Of a stretch of DNA of 50,989 nt, positions 1 to 10,043 are shown in pieces. Position 1 is the stretch's first letter, and every line of letters begins with the position of its first letter. A program made the position numbers and the translations under genes. Source of the stretch: Saprospiraceae bacterium (GTDB lineage: Bacteria; Bacteroidota; Bacteroidia; Chitinophagales; Saprospiraceae). Below the pieces are notes generated by a model, which did not search any database, was not told the DNA's origin, and worked only from the letters and a program-made list of their open reading frames with translations. The stretch spans positions 1-50,989 of the forward strand of contig JAHDHF010000004.1 in assembly GCA_020631455.1 (NCBI GenBank), given 5' to 3'.

Positions 1-276
1 AATGTCAATATTCCAGCAGGAACAATTGACACTATTAAAGGAATAAAAGTCTGTCGCCAAGCACGAGGCAGATGGATCGAAGATTTTCAAGTCGGCACAG
101 ATCCTCATGGAAGACAATACTATTGGATGAAAGGCAGTTATCATAAAGAAGAGCAGCCAGATGATACAGACATCGATGCGCTTGATGCTCGTTATGTTAG
201 CGTTGTACCAATTATGTTTGATTTGACCGATCATGCTGCCAAAGATTCTCTCTCGCATTTACAAGCAGAATTCTAA
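1..276 (+). CDS. surE: 5'-nucleotidase SurE, C-terminal part (5' end outside window)
   Basis: The first 91 codons in frame 1 are open and end at TAA 274-276. The fragment reads as the SurE C-terminus: a NVNIP start, an ARGRW block, a DPHGRQYYW block and, near the end, YVSVVPIMFDLTD. SurE is a metal-dependent nucleoside 5'-monophosphate phosphatase of the cytoplasm. The catalytic N-terminal metal site lies upstream of the window and cannot be checked. The stop codon overlaps the ATG of the next gene (TAATG), so the two are translationally coupled. surE next to lpxB is a common Bacteroidota arrangement. Confidence 0.9.
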   Translation, partial: NVNIPAGTIDTIKGIKVCRQARGRWIEDFQVGTDPHGRQYYWMKGSYHKEEQPDDTDIDALDARYVSVVPIMFDLTDHAAKDSLSHLQAEF

Positions 277-587
277 TGCTGAATAAAGACACATTACTCT
301 CAGGAATTATTTCAGGGTTTTTATTTCCTGCATTTGGCTTTGGACTCGTTTACGCCATTTCATATTTCGGCAAAGGGACTCATCTGAATCTCGGTGGATC
401 GACGTTTCAGTTTGCTGGATTTGATAATGCGTCGATTTTATTATTTGCTTTATGCTTTAATTTAATTCCGTTCCAGATTTTCAGAAGTCGTCGATTTGAT
501 GATGCAATGCGCGGAGTCGTCTTTCCGACGTTTATTGGAATGATTGCTTGGCTTTTTGTGAGTGGCTGGTTTTCTAAATTATTTTAA
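276..587 (+). CDS. Small integral membrane protein between surE and lpxB
   Basis: A 103-residue hydrophobic protein whose ATG shares a base with the surE stop and whose stop is 3 bp before lpxB. Three membrane segments are visible, roughly residues 7-30, 48-66 and 80-98. A short basic loop (RSRRFDD, about 70-76) precedes the last one. I recognise no catalytic motif. Its tight packing between surE and lpxB suggests cotranscription and perhaps an envelope role, but the function is unknown. The reading frame is well supported by coupling on both sides. Confidence 0.75.
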   Translation: MLNKDTLLSGIISGFLFPAFGFGLVYAISYFGKGTHLNLGGSTFQFAGFDNASILLFALCFNLIPFQIFRSRRFDDAMRGVVFPTFIGMIAWLFVSGWFSKLF

Positions 588-590
588 TCA

Positions 591-1706
591 ATGAAATTGT
601 ATGTTATCGCTGGCGAGCCTTCGGGCGACTTGCATGGCAGCAATCTCATCCAAGCACTTCAAAATCAAAATCCACAAAGTAGATTTCGCGGTACAGGCGG
701 CGACCTCATGCAAGCAAAAGGCTGCTCGCTTGATCTTCATATCAAGGAAATGGCGTTTATGGGATTTGTTGAGGTTTTAAAAAACCTCAGTGCAATCCGA
801 AGAAATTTCCAAATTGTAAAACAAGCAATCCAAGACTGGCAGCCAGATGCGATTATTTTAATTGATTATCCAGGGTTTAATCTTCGGCTCGCGAAGTGGA
901 TTAAAAAACTCGAAATACCCGTTTATTATTACATCTCACCGCAAGTCTGGGCTTGGAAAGCCAATCGCGTACATAAAATATGCGCATTGAGTAGGAGAGT
1001 GCTGACCATTCTTCCCTTTGAAAAAGACTTTTACGCCAAATACAATTATGAAGTTGATTACGTCGGGCATCCGCTAGTAGATGTGATTCAATCATTTAAA
1101 CCAGATTCGAGTTTTAAGAAGAAATACAATCTTCAAGACGATAAACCAATACTTGCACTTCTTCCTGGTAGCCGAAAACAAGAAATACAGCGACTGCTAA
1201 AAGTGATGATTGCTTCTTTGCCTGAAAAAGAAACCGTTCAAGTGTTACTTGCAGGAGCACCGCATATCGAGCGTGAGATTTACCAACCATTTTTAAATAG
1301 CGGAATTCAGCTCATCCAAAACGATACATATAATATCCTCGCACATGCTGATGCAGCACTTGTAACTTCAGGTACAGCAACTCTCGAAACAGCATTATTT
1401 AATGTGCCGCAAGTTGTCTGTTACAAAGCTGATCCCATTTCAGTTTGGATTGCACGCCGCTTAATTAAAATTCATTTTATATCGCTCGTTAATTTAATTG
1501 CAAATAAACTCATCGTCAAAGAACTCATCCAAGCAGAAGCAGAGCCGCACTTTATATCGACTGAGCTTGCACTATTATTTGAGCCGAGTTATCGCAGGCA
1601 AATGATTGATAATTACAAGGAGCTTCACAAGCAACTCCATCTCGGAGGCGCATCAGATCGAGCAGCAGAAATAATTCTCGCCGATCTTGCGAGCATAAAT
1701 AAATAA
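591..1706 (+). CDS. lpxB: Lipid-A-disaccharide synthase
   Basis: A 371-aa GT-B glycosyltransferase of family GT19 with the normal length for LpxB. It joins UDP-2,3-diacylglucosamine and lipid X to make the lipid A disaccharide at the inner face of the inner membrane. Visible motifs are GEPSGD at residues 8-13, SPQVWAWKANR in the middle, GHPLVD, LLPGSRKQEI before the donor domain, and SGTATLETAL from residue 260. The start ATG lies 3 bp after the preceding stop, so it belongs to the surE operon. Its stop is 2 bp from the 3' end of the convergent RNase P RNA gene. Confidence 0.97.
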   Translation: MKLYVIAGEPSGDLHGSNLIQALQNQNPQSRFRGTGGDLMQAKGCSLDLHIKEMAFMGFVEVLKNLSAIRRNFQIVKQAIQDWQPDAIILIDYPGFNLRLAKWIKKLEIPVYYYISPQVWAWKANRVHKICALSRRVLTILPFEKDFYAKYNYEVDYVGHPLVDVIQSFKPDSSFKKKYNLQDDKPILALLPGSRKQEIQRLLKVMIASLPEKETVQVLLAGAPHIEREIYQPFLNSGIQLIQNDTYNILAHADAALVTSGTATLETALFNVPQVVCYKADPISVWIARRLIKIHFISLVNLIANKLIVKELIQAEAEPHFISTELALLFEPSYRRQMIDNYKELHKQLHLGGASDRAAEIILADLASINK

Positions 1707-1708
1707 AA

Positions 1709-2086
1709 CGACTGTCGCCAAGTCTATAAGCCGGATCCTGTCAATACCTCAGTATTGCTCCATCATTTATCTCGAGTGCTGATCACTCAGCACCTCAATC
1801 TGCCTACCCCCTCCGCATATCCGCGAGCAGCGGCTGCCTCGAAAGGCGCAGAGTGTACATGGCATTTCAACCCACAAGGTTTGTCCGCGCCCGATGTTAC
1901 CACCGAGAGCCGTGCGCTCTTACCGCACATTTTCACCCTTACCCCGAGAGGCGGTTTTTTTCTGCGACACTTGCTGTCTTCTGACGAGTCAGAATCCCAC
2001 CTGTTAGGTGGTGTGGTGCTCTACGTTGTCCGGACTTTCCTCACACAGCCATTGCTGCGCGCGATGGAGCGACATGACGACAGTCG
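1709..2086 (-). ncRNA. rnpB: RNase P RNA (bacterial type A)
   Basis: Read on the minus strand this is the catalytic RNA of RNase P, which removes tRNA 5' leaders. The universal 5' P4-side element GAGGAAAGTCCGGAC lies at 2042-2028. The GGTAAGGGTGAAA-like and GCGGTAAGAGCGCAC elements lie in the middle (about 1950-1915). The 3' element ACAGGATCCGGCTTAT is at 1741-1726. Both ends close a perfect 9-bp P1 helix, 2078-2086 with 1709-1717, which sets the boundaries. A run of U residues (TTTTATTTATTT) follows P1 and may serve as terminator. ORFs called over this region are spurious. Confidence 0.97.
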
Positions 2087-2092
2087 CCACCA

Positions 2093-2124
2093 CAAAACTG
2101 CAATTCATCGCCCATCGTTCCAAA
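2093..2124 (-). promoter_or_regulatory. Candidate Bacteroidota promoter of rnpB
   Basis: On the minus strand TTTG (2124-2121) is followed after 20 bp by CAGTTTTG (2100-2093), one mismatch from the Bacteroidota -7 consensus TAnnTTTG. The expected transcription start 5-7 bp downstream coincides with the 5' end of the RNase P RNA P1 helix, which independently supports the call. Confidence 0.6.
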
Positions 2125-2153
2125 TTTGTCTTATTATTATTCAGTGTTTTTAT

Positions 2154-2441
2154 GGGCCATCCGCCTCACGTTGTTCGGCGGTCGCTATGCTACGTGGCTC
2201 GCTGTTCGCTCGGCCGCTCATTGCATTCGCGTCTGCTGCGCACCACTTCGCAGCGCTTGTCCGTAAGCAAGCCTAGGCTGAGGGATAGAAGGCAGCACGA
2301 GCGGAGCGAGTGGATTTTTCTTTTCTATTAAAAATAGAAAAGAAAAAGCTAGGTTACCGTACTGCCGTATAGCCCGACCCGAAAATTCAAAAAGCTCCTA
2401 GAGATTTTCTCTAGGAGCTTTTTGAATGAAGGGGCAGCCCC
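2154..2441 (+). repeat. Intergenic structured repeat, copy 1 (module A + module B, tail to tail)
   Basis: Module A (2154-2262) runs from GGGCCATCC to GCTTGTCC and has a CCGCC/GGCGG slot stem. Module B (2276-2441) runs from GGCTGAGGGAT to GGGCAGCCCC. B carries a 15-bp perfect stem (2315-2329 with 2333-2347, 3-nt loop). Its slot is filled by a 19-bp perfect stem (2386-2404 with 2408-2426) ending in a T run, which could terminate transcription of the minus-strand gene at 2459 as well as read on the plus strand. It lies between the 3' end of that gene and the rnpB promoter. Confidence 0.85.
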
Positions 2442-2458
2442 AACGTATTAGTTTAATT

Positions 2459-2890
2459 TTATTTCGCGTTTATTTTTTTACGGAGATAAAATTCATAGTC
2501 GAGTAAGAGTGGAATTTTTTGCTGGAAAGAACTGATGGCAGTAGGTGAGTGAACGCTTATCGATTTAAAATGACGATATACCTGAGTCATGCTTCTTTTT
2601 TGCTCATCCTTTTTTTGTACTGTTATATCTATATATTTATACGCGGCTATTTGATCTTGCATAACTTCCATGAGCTTTTCAAAGTGCTGCTCTATGTAAT
2701 CCATGTTACCAGTTTCGAGCGCTTTTTCAAAATTAGCTTTAGAAATTAAATACAAAGTCAAGTCTTTATTGACTTGATTAAATTGTGCAGGAGCTTGTGG
2801 TTTTACGTTTATTTCTGCTTTAGTAGCTGCTTTTTGAGAAAAAACAGAACAACTTATCAAGCAAAAACAGACAAAAAGGAGAACACGCAT
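2459..2890 (-). CDS. Hypothetical secreted protein
   Basis: A 143-aa protein with an N-terminal signal peptide. The hydrophobic stretch covers residues 3-17, and cleavage is likely near VFSQ, residues 16-19. The LISC at residues 11-14 could also be read as a lipobox. The mature part is mostly helical and charged, with a Lys-rich C-terminus, and shows no motif I recognise. It lies 42 bp downstream of the agmatinase gene on the same strand, so it may be the last gene of the leuS operon or have its own promoter. Exported location is inferred from the signal only. Confidence 0.7.
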   Translation of the reverse strand: MRVLLFVCFCLISCSVFSQKAATKAEINVKPQAPAQFNQVNKDLTLYLISKANFEKALETGNMDYIEQHFEKLMEVMQDQIAAYKYIDITVQKKDEQKRSMTQVYRHFKSISVHSPTAISSFQQKIPLLLDYEFYLRKKINAK

Positions 2891-2932
2891 AACTTAAAGT
2901 TTGAACACAATATACTATGAAAATAATGCCAT

Positions 2933-3955
2933 TTATTTGTTGTGCGTGTGGATCATCGCACAGGCCAAATGATAAATGACTCGCGAAGCAACGTTGGCAT
3001 CATACTCAGCATTACCTGTTTCGCATACATCTGCTCCAATTATAGTGCGTCCGCTTTGAGCAATTAAAGTCAACAGATATGTCAGCATCTCAAAGCTTAA
3101 TCCTCCAGGAACTGGTGTGCCTGTCTCAGGACAAAGTTCAGGATCAAGACCATCCATATCGATGCTGATATACAATCGCTGTGGCAGTTTTTCGATAATT
3201 TGATCGAGCAGCGAGTGCACTGTTTCGCCTTGAAAGAGTTGTCGCTTCATTGCTTGATCGCTGAACATCGTAATTCGATTATCGCGATTGATGTAATCAA
3301 TTTCGTCTTGACAAATATCGCGAACGCCGACTTGTACAAGTGATTTGACTCCGCTGAGCTGCAACCAGTTGTGCGCGATCGAAGCATGCGAAAACTCGAA
3401 TCCCTCGTAGGCGATACGCAGATCAGCGTGTGCATCAATCTGCAAAATGCCAAATGGTTCTTCCGATTCTGCAAGGGCTTTGACTTGTCCGTAAGGTGTG
3501 CTGTGATCTCCACCGATCAGGAGAGGGAGTTTGTTTGCGGCAAGTATTTCGTTTGCTTGCTGCTCGATGGTTTGATTGGCTTGACGCGAGGCAGCATTCA
3601 TCTCTTCGAGCACATCTTGAAAGTGTTGCGATTGACCAGATTCGAGCGCATCGATATGTTCTTCAGCCACTGGGCGCATATTGGTATTGAGCTCCATGAG
3701 GTCTTTATCCATCGCCAACATATGCAAACCTGCTTTCCAAGCATCTGGGAAATCAAATGAATATAAGTCTATTTGTGTCGAGGCTTCTCGAATAAACTCA
3801 GGAGCATACGATGTGCCATCTTGATACGAAACGGTCATGTCCCAGGGCGCAGTATGTAAAATGACGAGCGCATCTTCGAATGAAAATGGCAGCCCAGCAA
3901 AATTACCGTTTTGAACGCCTGGCGCATTCGGATCGTATGAATCAAGATTTGCCAT
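2933..3955 (-). CDS. speB: Agmatinase / arginase-family ureohydrolase
   Basis: A 340-aa ureohydrolase with the binuclear manganese site of the family: GGDHS (residues 148-152), DAHADLR starting at 174, and SIDMDGLDP with the DxD at 266-268. It should hydrolyse agmatine (or a related guanidino compound) to putrescine and urea. Substrate cannot be proved from the motifs, but agmatinase is favoured because the start overlaps the 3' end of the AdoMet decarboxylase/spermidine synthase gene by 14 bp, and that enzyme consumes putrescine. The gene would then provide the diamine for the partner encoded upstream. Confidence 0.88.
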   Translation of the reverse strand: MANLDSYDPNAPGVQNGNFAGLPFSFEDALVILHTAPWDMTVSYQDGTSYAPEFIREASTQIDLYSFDFPDAWKAGLHMLAMDKDLMELNTNMRPVAEEHIDALESGQSQHFQDVLEEMNAASRQANQTIEQQANEILAANKLPLLIGGDHSTPYGQVKALAESEEPFGILQIDAHADLRIAYEGFEFSHASIAHNWLQLSGVKSLVQVGVRDICQDEIDYINRDNRITMFSDQAMKRQLFQGETVHSLLDQIIEKLPQRLYISIDMDGLDPELCPETGTPVPGGLSFEMLTYLLTLIAQSGRTIIGADVCETGNAEYDANVASRVIYHLACAMIHTHNK

Positions 3956-5228
3956 TCAGCATTGTTTGGACAAATGTCGGTAATGCAAATGCAGCTTGAT
4001 GGATTCCAGCATTGTAGTACTTAAGCTTGTGCTGATCAGCAAATGCAGTTGCTTGATCTTGATCAAAATCATGAATTGGGTGGGCACCATCCTTAGTAGC
4101 ATGATTGAAGCTCCACATGCCAGTAGGATAGGTCGAGATATGTGCTAGAAAACAATTGACTTGAGACTCACCAAAAATAGATTTGAGCATTTGATGAAGC
4201 TCCACAAATGCTTTACTGCTGAAGAGCGGACCTTCGCTTTGAAGGGAGACCGCTCCGCCTGGTTTTAGGCAGCGATAAACGTCAGTATAAAACGAACGTC
4301 CAAACAAACCTTCAGCTGGACCTACTGGATCGGAGCCATCGACTATGATTAAGTCAAAGCTTTCATCATCAGCTTCACGTAAATACTTTATCCCGTCACC
4401 AATGATCAGATTGAGTTTTGGATTGTCAAGTTCTAAAGAAATACTTGACAGATGTTCTCTCGATGCACGAACGACTGCTTCGTCGATTTCGACCATCGTA
4501 ACGCTTTCGACACTTGGATAGCGGAGCACTTCCCGAACTGTGCCGCCATCTCCACCGCCTATGACAAGTACCTTCTTAAGCTGCTTTTGGACTTGTGCGG
4601 CAACATGAACGAGCATTTCGTGATAAATAAATTCATCACGCTCTGTACACATGACCATATTGTCTATGGTCAGCATTTTGCCAAAGGCAAATGTGTCGAG
4701 GATTTGTACATGCTGATATGGCGATTTTTCTCTGAAGAGAACATTGCCATTATGTCTCAAAGACAAAGCGATATTCTCGTCTTTGTCCGTAAACCAAACG
4801 TCTCGCTTGAATTTCGGAATAATTTGCCGCTCAGCATCATCACGTAAATCGGCGACTTCGATACTAACACGCTCGAGTAGATCGATTTGACCTCTTTTGA
4901 TCTCCATTGAAGAACCATGTGAAGCTTTGAAAGCTGCTTTAAGCTTATCATATGCATGCCATGGATTAACAGTATCACCGCAGGTAAAAATATCTACTGC
5001 AGCATACCGGAATTCTGGCCATGTATGAATGGCCAGATGACTCTCTTGTATCACAACAACACCCGAAACACCGTAGGGTGAGAAGTGGTGAAACGTTGAA
5101 TTAATCACGGTCGCTCCAGCGTCTACGCTTGCATTGACCATTGATTGTTCGATCACAGTAACATCATTCATGATGTCAGGATCACATTGAAAAAACTCGA
5201 CAAGGATGTGTCTGCCTAATGCGCTCAT
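3942..5228 (-). CDS. S-adenosylmethionine decarboxylase fused to spermidine synthase
   Basis: A 428-aa two-domain protein. Residues 1 to about 125 match the short bacterial AdoMet decarboxylase (SpeH/SpeD class 1b). In the motif [11 protein letters not shown], Ser63 is the expected self-cleavage site that becomes the pyruvoyl group. His68 and Cys83 sit at the family's catalytic positions. Residues about 140-428 match spermidine synthase, with GGGDGG at 224-229 for decarboxylated AdoMet binding and DGSDP at 297-301. The two consecutive steps of spermidine synthesis are thus on one chain, unless autocleavage releases a short N-terminal beta chain. It overlaps leuS by 4 bp and speB by 14 bp. Confidence 0.93.
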   Translation of the reverse strand: MSALGRHILVEFFQCDPDIMNDVTVIEQSMVNASVDAGATVINSTFHHFSPYGVSGVVVIQESHLAIHTWPEFRYAAVDIFTCGDTVNPWHAYDKLKAAFKASHGSSMEIKRGQIDLLERVSIEVADLRDDAERQIIPKFKRDVWFTDKDENIALSLRHNGNVLFREKSPYQHVQILDTFAFGKMLTIDNMVMCTERDEFIYHEMLVHVAAQVQKQLKKVLVIGGGDGGTVREVLRYPSVESVTMVEIDEAVVRASREHLSSISLELDNPKLNLIIGDGIKYLREADDESFDLIIVDGSDPVGPAEGLFGRSFYTDVYRCLKPGGAVSLQSEGPLFSSKAFVELHQMLKSIFGESQVNCFLAHISTYPTGMWSFNHATKDGAHPIHDFDQDQATAFADQHKLKYYNAGIHQAAFALPTFVQTMLNGKS

Positions 5229-8101
5229 GCAACTACGATGTTTATCATTCGTTTTGGTACAACAATAATTCGCTTGATCTCTTTGCCTTCAATGTATTTT
5301 TGGATGGAATCAAACGATAGGATTTCTGCTTCAATCTCTGCTTTTGGCTTATCGATTGGATATTGAATTTCTGCTCTGCGTTTACCATTTATCGAGACAG
5401 GGTAGGTTACGCTGTCTTCTTTGAGCCATGATTCATCAAACTCAGGAAACGAAGCTTGAGTGACACTCGTATTGTGTCCTAGTATTTGCCAAAGCTCTTC
5501 AGCGAGATGCGGTGCAAATGGTGAAAGCACAACCGTAAGCGGCTCAAGAACTTCTCTCGAAGAGCATTTTTGAGTACGAAGCGCATTTGTAGCGATCATG
5601 ATATCGCTCACGCATGTATTGTGAGAGAAGGTTTCAATACCTTTTTTGACATCACGAATAAGTGTATGCAAAGCTTTCATATCATCTTTGCTTGGCTTCG
5701 AATCGTTGAGTATTAGCTGCTCATTGTTATCGTAGAATAAGCCCCAAATTCGACGCAAGCATCGCAAGACCCCTTCAATGCCATTTGTGTTCCATGGTTT
5801 TGCTTGCTCAATTGGACCAATGAACATCTCATACATGCGAAAAGCATCAGATCCGTATTCTGCCACAACATCATCTGGATTGATGACATTGTGATAACGC
5901 TTGCTCATCTTGCCTATCTCAGAGCGAGTGATGAGGTAAGCATCTGTAGCATCATCGTGAGGTGTAAACACTTCAGTTTTTGCGTCAAAGATTCCTTTAC
6001 CGCACTCAAAAATTGAATCTTTGTATGAAGGCATCCAAGCAATAAATTGCTTAAATCCATTAACTGAGATATAAGATTCATCAGTACCATATGCTTCCAT
6101 AAATGAAACAGGCACAGGAATAGCTGAGATGTCTTCTTTAGAGATTCCCTTTGCTTCACAATGTTTTGTACAAATGAAGTGCGAGCGGCCTTCAGTTTTG
6201 TCTTTGAGCAAATACATATACTCAATGACACCTTGAATCATACCTTGATTGACGAGGCGTTTGAAAGGTTCTTGCGTTGGTACAATTCCTTTGTCATACA
6301 AGAACATGTGCCACATACGTGCATAGAGTAGGTGACCAGTGGCATGCTCTGCGCCGCCTACATAGAGATCTACATCCTGCCAGTAGTTGATCGCATCTTG
6401 GGAGGCAATTCCATCAGGATTATTTGGATCCATATATCTGAGGAAGTACCAAGAAGAACCAGCGTTACCCGGCATTGTATCAGTTTCGCGTCTGACGCCA
6501 GGACTTGGATGTACCCATTCTTGATTGTTGGCGACAGGTGACTTCATCGAAAACTTCGGATTGAAGTCATCTATCTCAGGCAGCTCGAGCGGCAATTCTT
6601 CAAAAGGAACTGCATGCGCAATATTTTCATCATCATACCAAATCGGAATTGGCTCGCCCCAATACCGTTGGCGTGCAATAGATGCATCATGAAGTCTGTA
6701 GGAAGTCGTCTTCTTTCCAGCTCCAGACTCTTGAAGTAGATAAATCGCTTTCTTGATAGCTGCTTTGACTTTGAGTCCATCAAGCTCTTTGCTATTGATC
6801 ATCAAGCCGACTTTGTCGCCCATATCTGCATCTGGGTGATCAGATTGATCAACGACTTGTACAATTGGAAGATCGAAATGCTTTGCAAATTTGAGATCTC
6901 GAGCATCGCCACCAGGTACAGCCATGATCGCACCAGTTCCATATCCTGCTAAGACATATTCGCTTATCCAGATCGGGAGTCTTTCTCTTGAGATAGGATT
7001 GATACAATACGCTCCTGTAAATGCTCCAGTCACAGAATCAACATCTGCAATGCGATCACGCTCACTACGAGTTGCAACATAGTTTTTGTACTCTTCGATA
7101 GCCGCTTTCTGTTCGTTGCTAGTGATTGATTCTACAAGCGGATGCTCAGGCGCAATCACCATAAACGTCGTCCCATAAATTGTGTCTGGTCGAGTCGTAA
7201 ACACTTCAATTTCATCAGAGTGGTTTTCTACAGCAAACCGAATATTTGCGCCTTCACTTTTACCGATCCAATTTCGTTGAATGGCTTTCAATGAAGAAGA
7301 AAAGTCAACTTCTTCGAGACCTTGCAAAAGACGTTCTGCATAAGCAGTAATTCTGAGCATCCATTGCTCCATTTTCATTTGCCTTACAGGATGGCCGCCA
7401 CGTTCTGAGACACCATCTTTTACTTCGTCATTTGACAAAACTGTACCAAGTGCTTCACACCAATTGACAGTTCGATATTGGCGAAATGCAAGTCTACAAC
7501 ACATCAAAATGTCAGCTTGCTCTTTCTTTGACATTGACTTCCATTCAGAAGCTGTAAAGTCTTCAAAATCAGAACAAAAGGCCGAATGATCTAAAGAGCC
7601 ATTTTGATCAAAATATTCGATCAAGTTGCTCAAAGGCATTGCTTTATCTTCTTTTACATCATAGTAATGTTCAAAGAAGTCAATAAACAGCTTTTGAGTC
7701 CATTTGTAGTAACTTGGATCACTTGTTTTGACTTGTCTGCTCCAGTCAAAGCTTAAACCAAGTTTATCTAATTGAGCTCGATATTGGATGATGTTTTTGT
7801 CTGTCGAGGCAGCTGGATGAACGCCCATTTTTTGAGCATATTCTTCAGCAGGCAGTCCAAAAGAATCGTAACCCATCGGATGCAAAACATTGTAGCCTTG
7901 CAAGCGCATAAACCGTGCATAAATGTCGCTCGCTACATAACCAAGTGGATGCCCGACATGAAGACCAGCACCACTTGGATACGGGAACATATCAAGGACA
8001 TAAAATTTGGGTTTGTCCGATGATTCAATCGTTTTGTAGGTGTCATTATCGATCCAATATTGTCTCCATTTTGGTTCGATTTCACTCGGTATGTAGCGCA
8101 T
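5225..8101 (-). CDS. leuS: Leucine--tRNA ligase
   Basis: A class I aminoacyl-tRNA synthetase that charges tRNA-Leu. The HIGH-type motif HVGH is at residues 48-51, the CP1 editing domain carries [10 protein letters not shown], and the KMSKS loop reads KMSKR at about residue 731. I chose ATG at 8101 (958 aa) because the protein family starts at MRYIP. The frame is open 15 codons further upstream to an ATG at 8146, but that extension is not synthetase-like. The extra length against the roughly 860-aa E. coli enzyme comes from insertions, including an EYFDQNGS-type insert after the HIGH region that I recall from Bacteroidota LeuRS. First gene of the polyamine operon. Confidence 0.96.
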   Translation of the reverse strand: MRYIPSEIEPKWRQYWIDNDTYKTIESSDKPKFYVLDMFPYPSGAGLHVGHPLGYVASDIYARFMRLQGYNVLHPMGYDSFGLPAEEYAQKMGVHPAASTDKNIIQYRAQLDKLGLSFDWSRQVKTSDPSYYKWTQKLFIDFFEHYYDVKEDKAMPLSNLIEYFDQNGSLDHSAFCSDFEDFTASEWKSMSKKEQADILMCCRLAFRQYRTVNWCEALGTVLSNDEVKDGVSERGGHPVRQMKMEQWMLRITAYAERLLQGLEEVDFSSSLKAIQRNWIGKSEGANIRFAVENHSDEIEVFTTRPDTIYGTTFMVIAPEHPLVESITSNEQKAAIEEYKNYVATRSERDRIADVDSVTGAFTGAYCINPISRERLPIWISEYVLAGYGTGAIMAVPGGDARDLKFAKHFDLPIVQVVDQSDHPDADMGDKVGLMINSKELDGLKVKAAIKKAIYLLQESGAGKKTTSYRLHDASIARQRYWGEPIPIWYDDENIAHAVPFEELPLELPEIDDFNPKFSMKSPVANNQEWVHPSPGVRRETDTMPGNAGSSWYFLRYMDPNNPDGIASQDAINYWQDVDLYVGGAEHATGHLLYARMWHMFLYDKGIVPTQEPFKRLVNQGMIQGVIEYMYLLKDKTEGRSHFICTKHCEAKGISKEDISAIPVPVSFMEAYGTDESYISVNGFKQFIAWMPSYKDSIFECGKGIFDAKTEVFTPHDDATDAYLITRSEIGKMSKRYHNVINPDDVVAEYGSDAFRMYEMFIGPIEQAKPWNTNGIEGVLRCLRRIWGLFYDNNEQLILNDSKPSKDDMKALHTLIRDVKKGIETFSHNTCVSDIMIATNALRTQKCSSREVLEPLTVVLSPFAPHLAEELWQILGHNTSVTQASFPEFDESWLKEDSVTYPVSINGKRRAEIQYPIDKPKAEIEAEILSFDSIQKYIEGKEIKRIIVVPKRMINIVVA

Positions 8102-8198
8102 AGCTATTCTGACTTGGCTGCTTTTAGAAGAGCGTAAAATTATCACGAGTTTTTTTCTGATTTAAGCACAATTAATAGCCGTTTAACTTTTATTTTTT

Positions 8199-8427
8199 GG
8201 GCATCCGCAGCAATGCTGCGGCGGGCTATTCGGCAGCTCGCTGTTCGCTCGGCCACTTCGCGCTGCTCGTGTCTGCTACGCACTGCCTACTATCCCTATG
8301 CCAAAACATCAGCTTGGACAAGCGATGGGAAGGGGCGCGTAGCGCTCACGAACTTGTGAGTGATGAGCGAATAGCGAAACCCTGGAACAGCGCGATGCTG
8401 CGTAACGAACGTGAAGCAGCATGGCCC
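8199..8427 (+). repeat. Intergenic structured repeat, copy 2 (module C + inverted module A)
   Basis: Module C (8199-8302) begins GGGCATCC, has a slot stem CCGCAGC/GCTGCGG around a 3-nt loop, then GGCGGGCTAT and an end ...CTATGCC. After a 13-bp linker, inverted module A (8316-8427) runs from GGACAAGCG to GGCCC. This A copy is divergent, with a slot stem ATGCTGC/GCAGCAT. The locus sits in the divergent interval between leuS and guaA, so it cannot be acting only as a 3'-end element here. The remainder of the 8102-8501 gap shows no ORF with family resemblance. Confidence 0.82.
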
Positions 8428-8488
8428 ATCATCCACATTTACAATTGTTGAGTTCATAAATAGGATTCGGATGGCTCATTGATTCGGC

Positions 8489-8496
8489 TATCTTTG
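8489..8496 (+). promoter_or_regulatory. -7-like box TATCTTTG immediately before guaA
   Basis: TATCTTTG matches the Bacteroidota -7 consensus TAnnTTTG exactly and ends 5 bp before the guaA ATG. A start point 5-7 bp downstream would make the mRNA leaderless. No clear TTTG -33 element is present at the usual distance, so the call is tentative. Confidence 0.45.
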
Positions 8497-8501
8497 CCGC
8501 A

Positions 8502-10043
8502 ATGCAAGACACAATTTTGATTCTTGATTTTGGTTCACAGTATACGCAGCTCATTGCACGACGTGTGCGAGAGTGCAATGTGTATTGTGAGATTCGGCCA
8601 TTTGCAGAAGCTGTAAATCTTGAACCGCACATCAAAGCAGTCATTTTATCGGGGAGCCCAGCTTCTGTCACCGCAAAAGGTGCACCTGAGCCGAATCTTG
8701 ATTCATTCATGGGTAAAGTGCCTGTGCTCGGTGTGTGTTATGGAGCGCAATATCTCGCTCAGTATTATGGCGGTAAAGTAGCTAAGTCTGACAAGCGTGA
8801 ATACGGAAAAGCTGTTTTGACTGATGTTCTGGAAGCAGATCCAATTTTTGGCGGAATTACTGACAAAAGCCAGGTTTGGATGTCGCACGGTGACTCTATT
8901 CTTGAGCTACCGAGCCAGTTTGAAGTTGTAGCGAGGACAGAATCTATTCCAGTAGCTGCTTTTCGAGCTAAATCGGGTTCATTTGATGCGCCTGTGTATG
9001 GATTTCAGTTTCATCCAGAAGTGACGCATTCGCTTGATGGTGCTCGTATTATCAAAGAGTTTGTTTGCGGCGTTGCTGCAGCCAAACAAGAATGGACGCC
9101 AGGAGCATTTGTCGATATGACTGTAGCAAAGCTCAAAGAGCAAGTAGGAGATGATCATGTCATCATGGGCTTGAGTGGAGGTGTAGATAGCACTGTCGGT
9201 GCAACGCTTCTGCATCGTGCGATTGGTAAGCAGCTCATTTGCGTTTTTGTAGACAATGGTTTATTGCGTTACAAGGAGTTTGAAGAAGTATTGGCTGGAT
9301 ACGAAGGCCAAGGATTGAATATCATAGGTGTGCGAGCTGCTGATCGCTTTTTAAAAGAATTGAAAGGCGTCACTGATCCAGAGCAGAAACGTAAAATTAT
9401 TGGACGCGTCTTCATTGAAGTCTTTGAAGACGAATCAAAGAAATATCCTGAAGTCAAACATCTCGGGCAAGGAACAATCTATCCTGATGTGATAGAAAGC
9501 GTGAGTGTCAATGGCCCTTCGGTCACGATCAAATCTCATCATAATGTTGGCGGACTGCCTGATCGGTTAAAGTTGAGTCTTGTCGAGCCGCTGCGTATGC
9601 TGTTTAAAGATGAAGTGCGCGAAGTAGGTCGTGAGCTTGGGCTGCCTGATTCTTTGATAGACCGACATCCGTTTCCTGGTCCCGGATTTGGTATTCGTAT
9701 TTTGGGAGATATTACAGAAGCGAAAACAAAGATGCTCCAACTTGCTGATTACATATTTATCACAGCGTTAAAGGAATTTGGGCTATACAATGATGTGTGG
9801 CAGGCAGCCGTTATTTTGCTGCCTGTACAAAGTGTTGGCGTCATGGGAGATGAACGTACGTATGAGCAGCCAGTCGTCTTGCGAGCTGTAAGCTCCCGAG
9901 ATGGAATGACTGCCGAATGGAGTCGTTTGCCGCATGATTTTTTAGCAGAGGTAAGTAGTCGTATCATCAACAATGTCAAGGGAATAAATCGAGTCGTTTA
10001 TGACATCAGTACAAAACCGCCTGCTACAATTGAGTGGGAATAA
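8502..10043 (+). CDS. guaA: GMP synthase (glutamine-hydrolysing)
   Basis: A 513-aa cytoplasmic enzyme converting XMP to GMP with ATP and glutamine. The N-terminal class I amidotransferase domain has [14 protein letters not shown] at the start, nucleophile Cys79 in GVCYGAQ, and the His/Glu pair in FQFHPEVTH. The ATP pyrophosphatase domain has the P-loop GLSGGVDST. The dimerisation domain ends with the typical [14 protein letters not shown] at 8502 gives the canonical N-terminus. The last 44 bp overlap the start of the following lipoprotein gene. Confidence 0.98.
   Translation: MQDTILILDFGSQYTQLIARRVRECNVYCEIRPFAEAVNLEPHIKAVILSGSPASVTAKGAPEPNLDSFMGKVPVLGVCYGAQYLAQYYGGKVAKSDKREYGKAVLTDVLEADPIFGGITDKSQVWMSHGDSILELPSQFEVVARTESIPVAAFRAKSGSFDAPVYGFQFHPEVTHSLDGARIIKEFVCGVAAAKQEWTPGAFVDMTVAKLKEQVGDDHVIMGLSGGVDSTVGATLLHRAIGKQLICVFVDNGLLRYKEFEEVLAGYEGQGLNIIGVRAADRFLKELKGVTDPEQKRKIIGRVFIEVFEDESKKYPEVKHLGQGTIYPDVIESVSVNGPSVTIKSHHNVGGLPDRLKLSLVEPLRMLFKDEVREVGRELGLPDSLIDRHPFPGPGFGIRILGDITEAKTKMLQLADYIFITALKEFGLYNDVWQAAVILLPVQSVGVMGDERTYEQPVVLRAVSSRDGMTAEWSRLPHDFLAEVSSRIINNVKGINRVVYDISTKPPATIEWE

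Noticed and set aside
1755-2331. Two plus-strand ORFs (173 and 107 aa) over 1755-2331
   Set aside because: They read the antisense of RNase P RNA and then repeat copy 1; composition and the clear RNA motifs on the minus strand exclude genes.
3371-3760. 129-aa plus-strand ORF inside the agmatinase gene, and many similar opposite-strand ORFs in leuS, ftsZ, prc and others
   Set aside because: Antisense shadows of well-supported genes without own start signals or domain resemblance.
8102-8146. Longer LeuRS start at 8146
   Set aside because: The 15 extra residues do not resemble LeuRS; the family N-terminus begins at the ATG at 8101.
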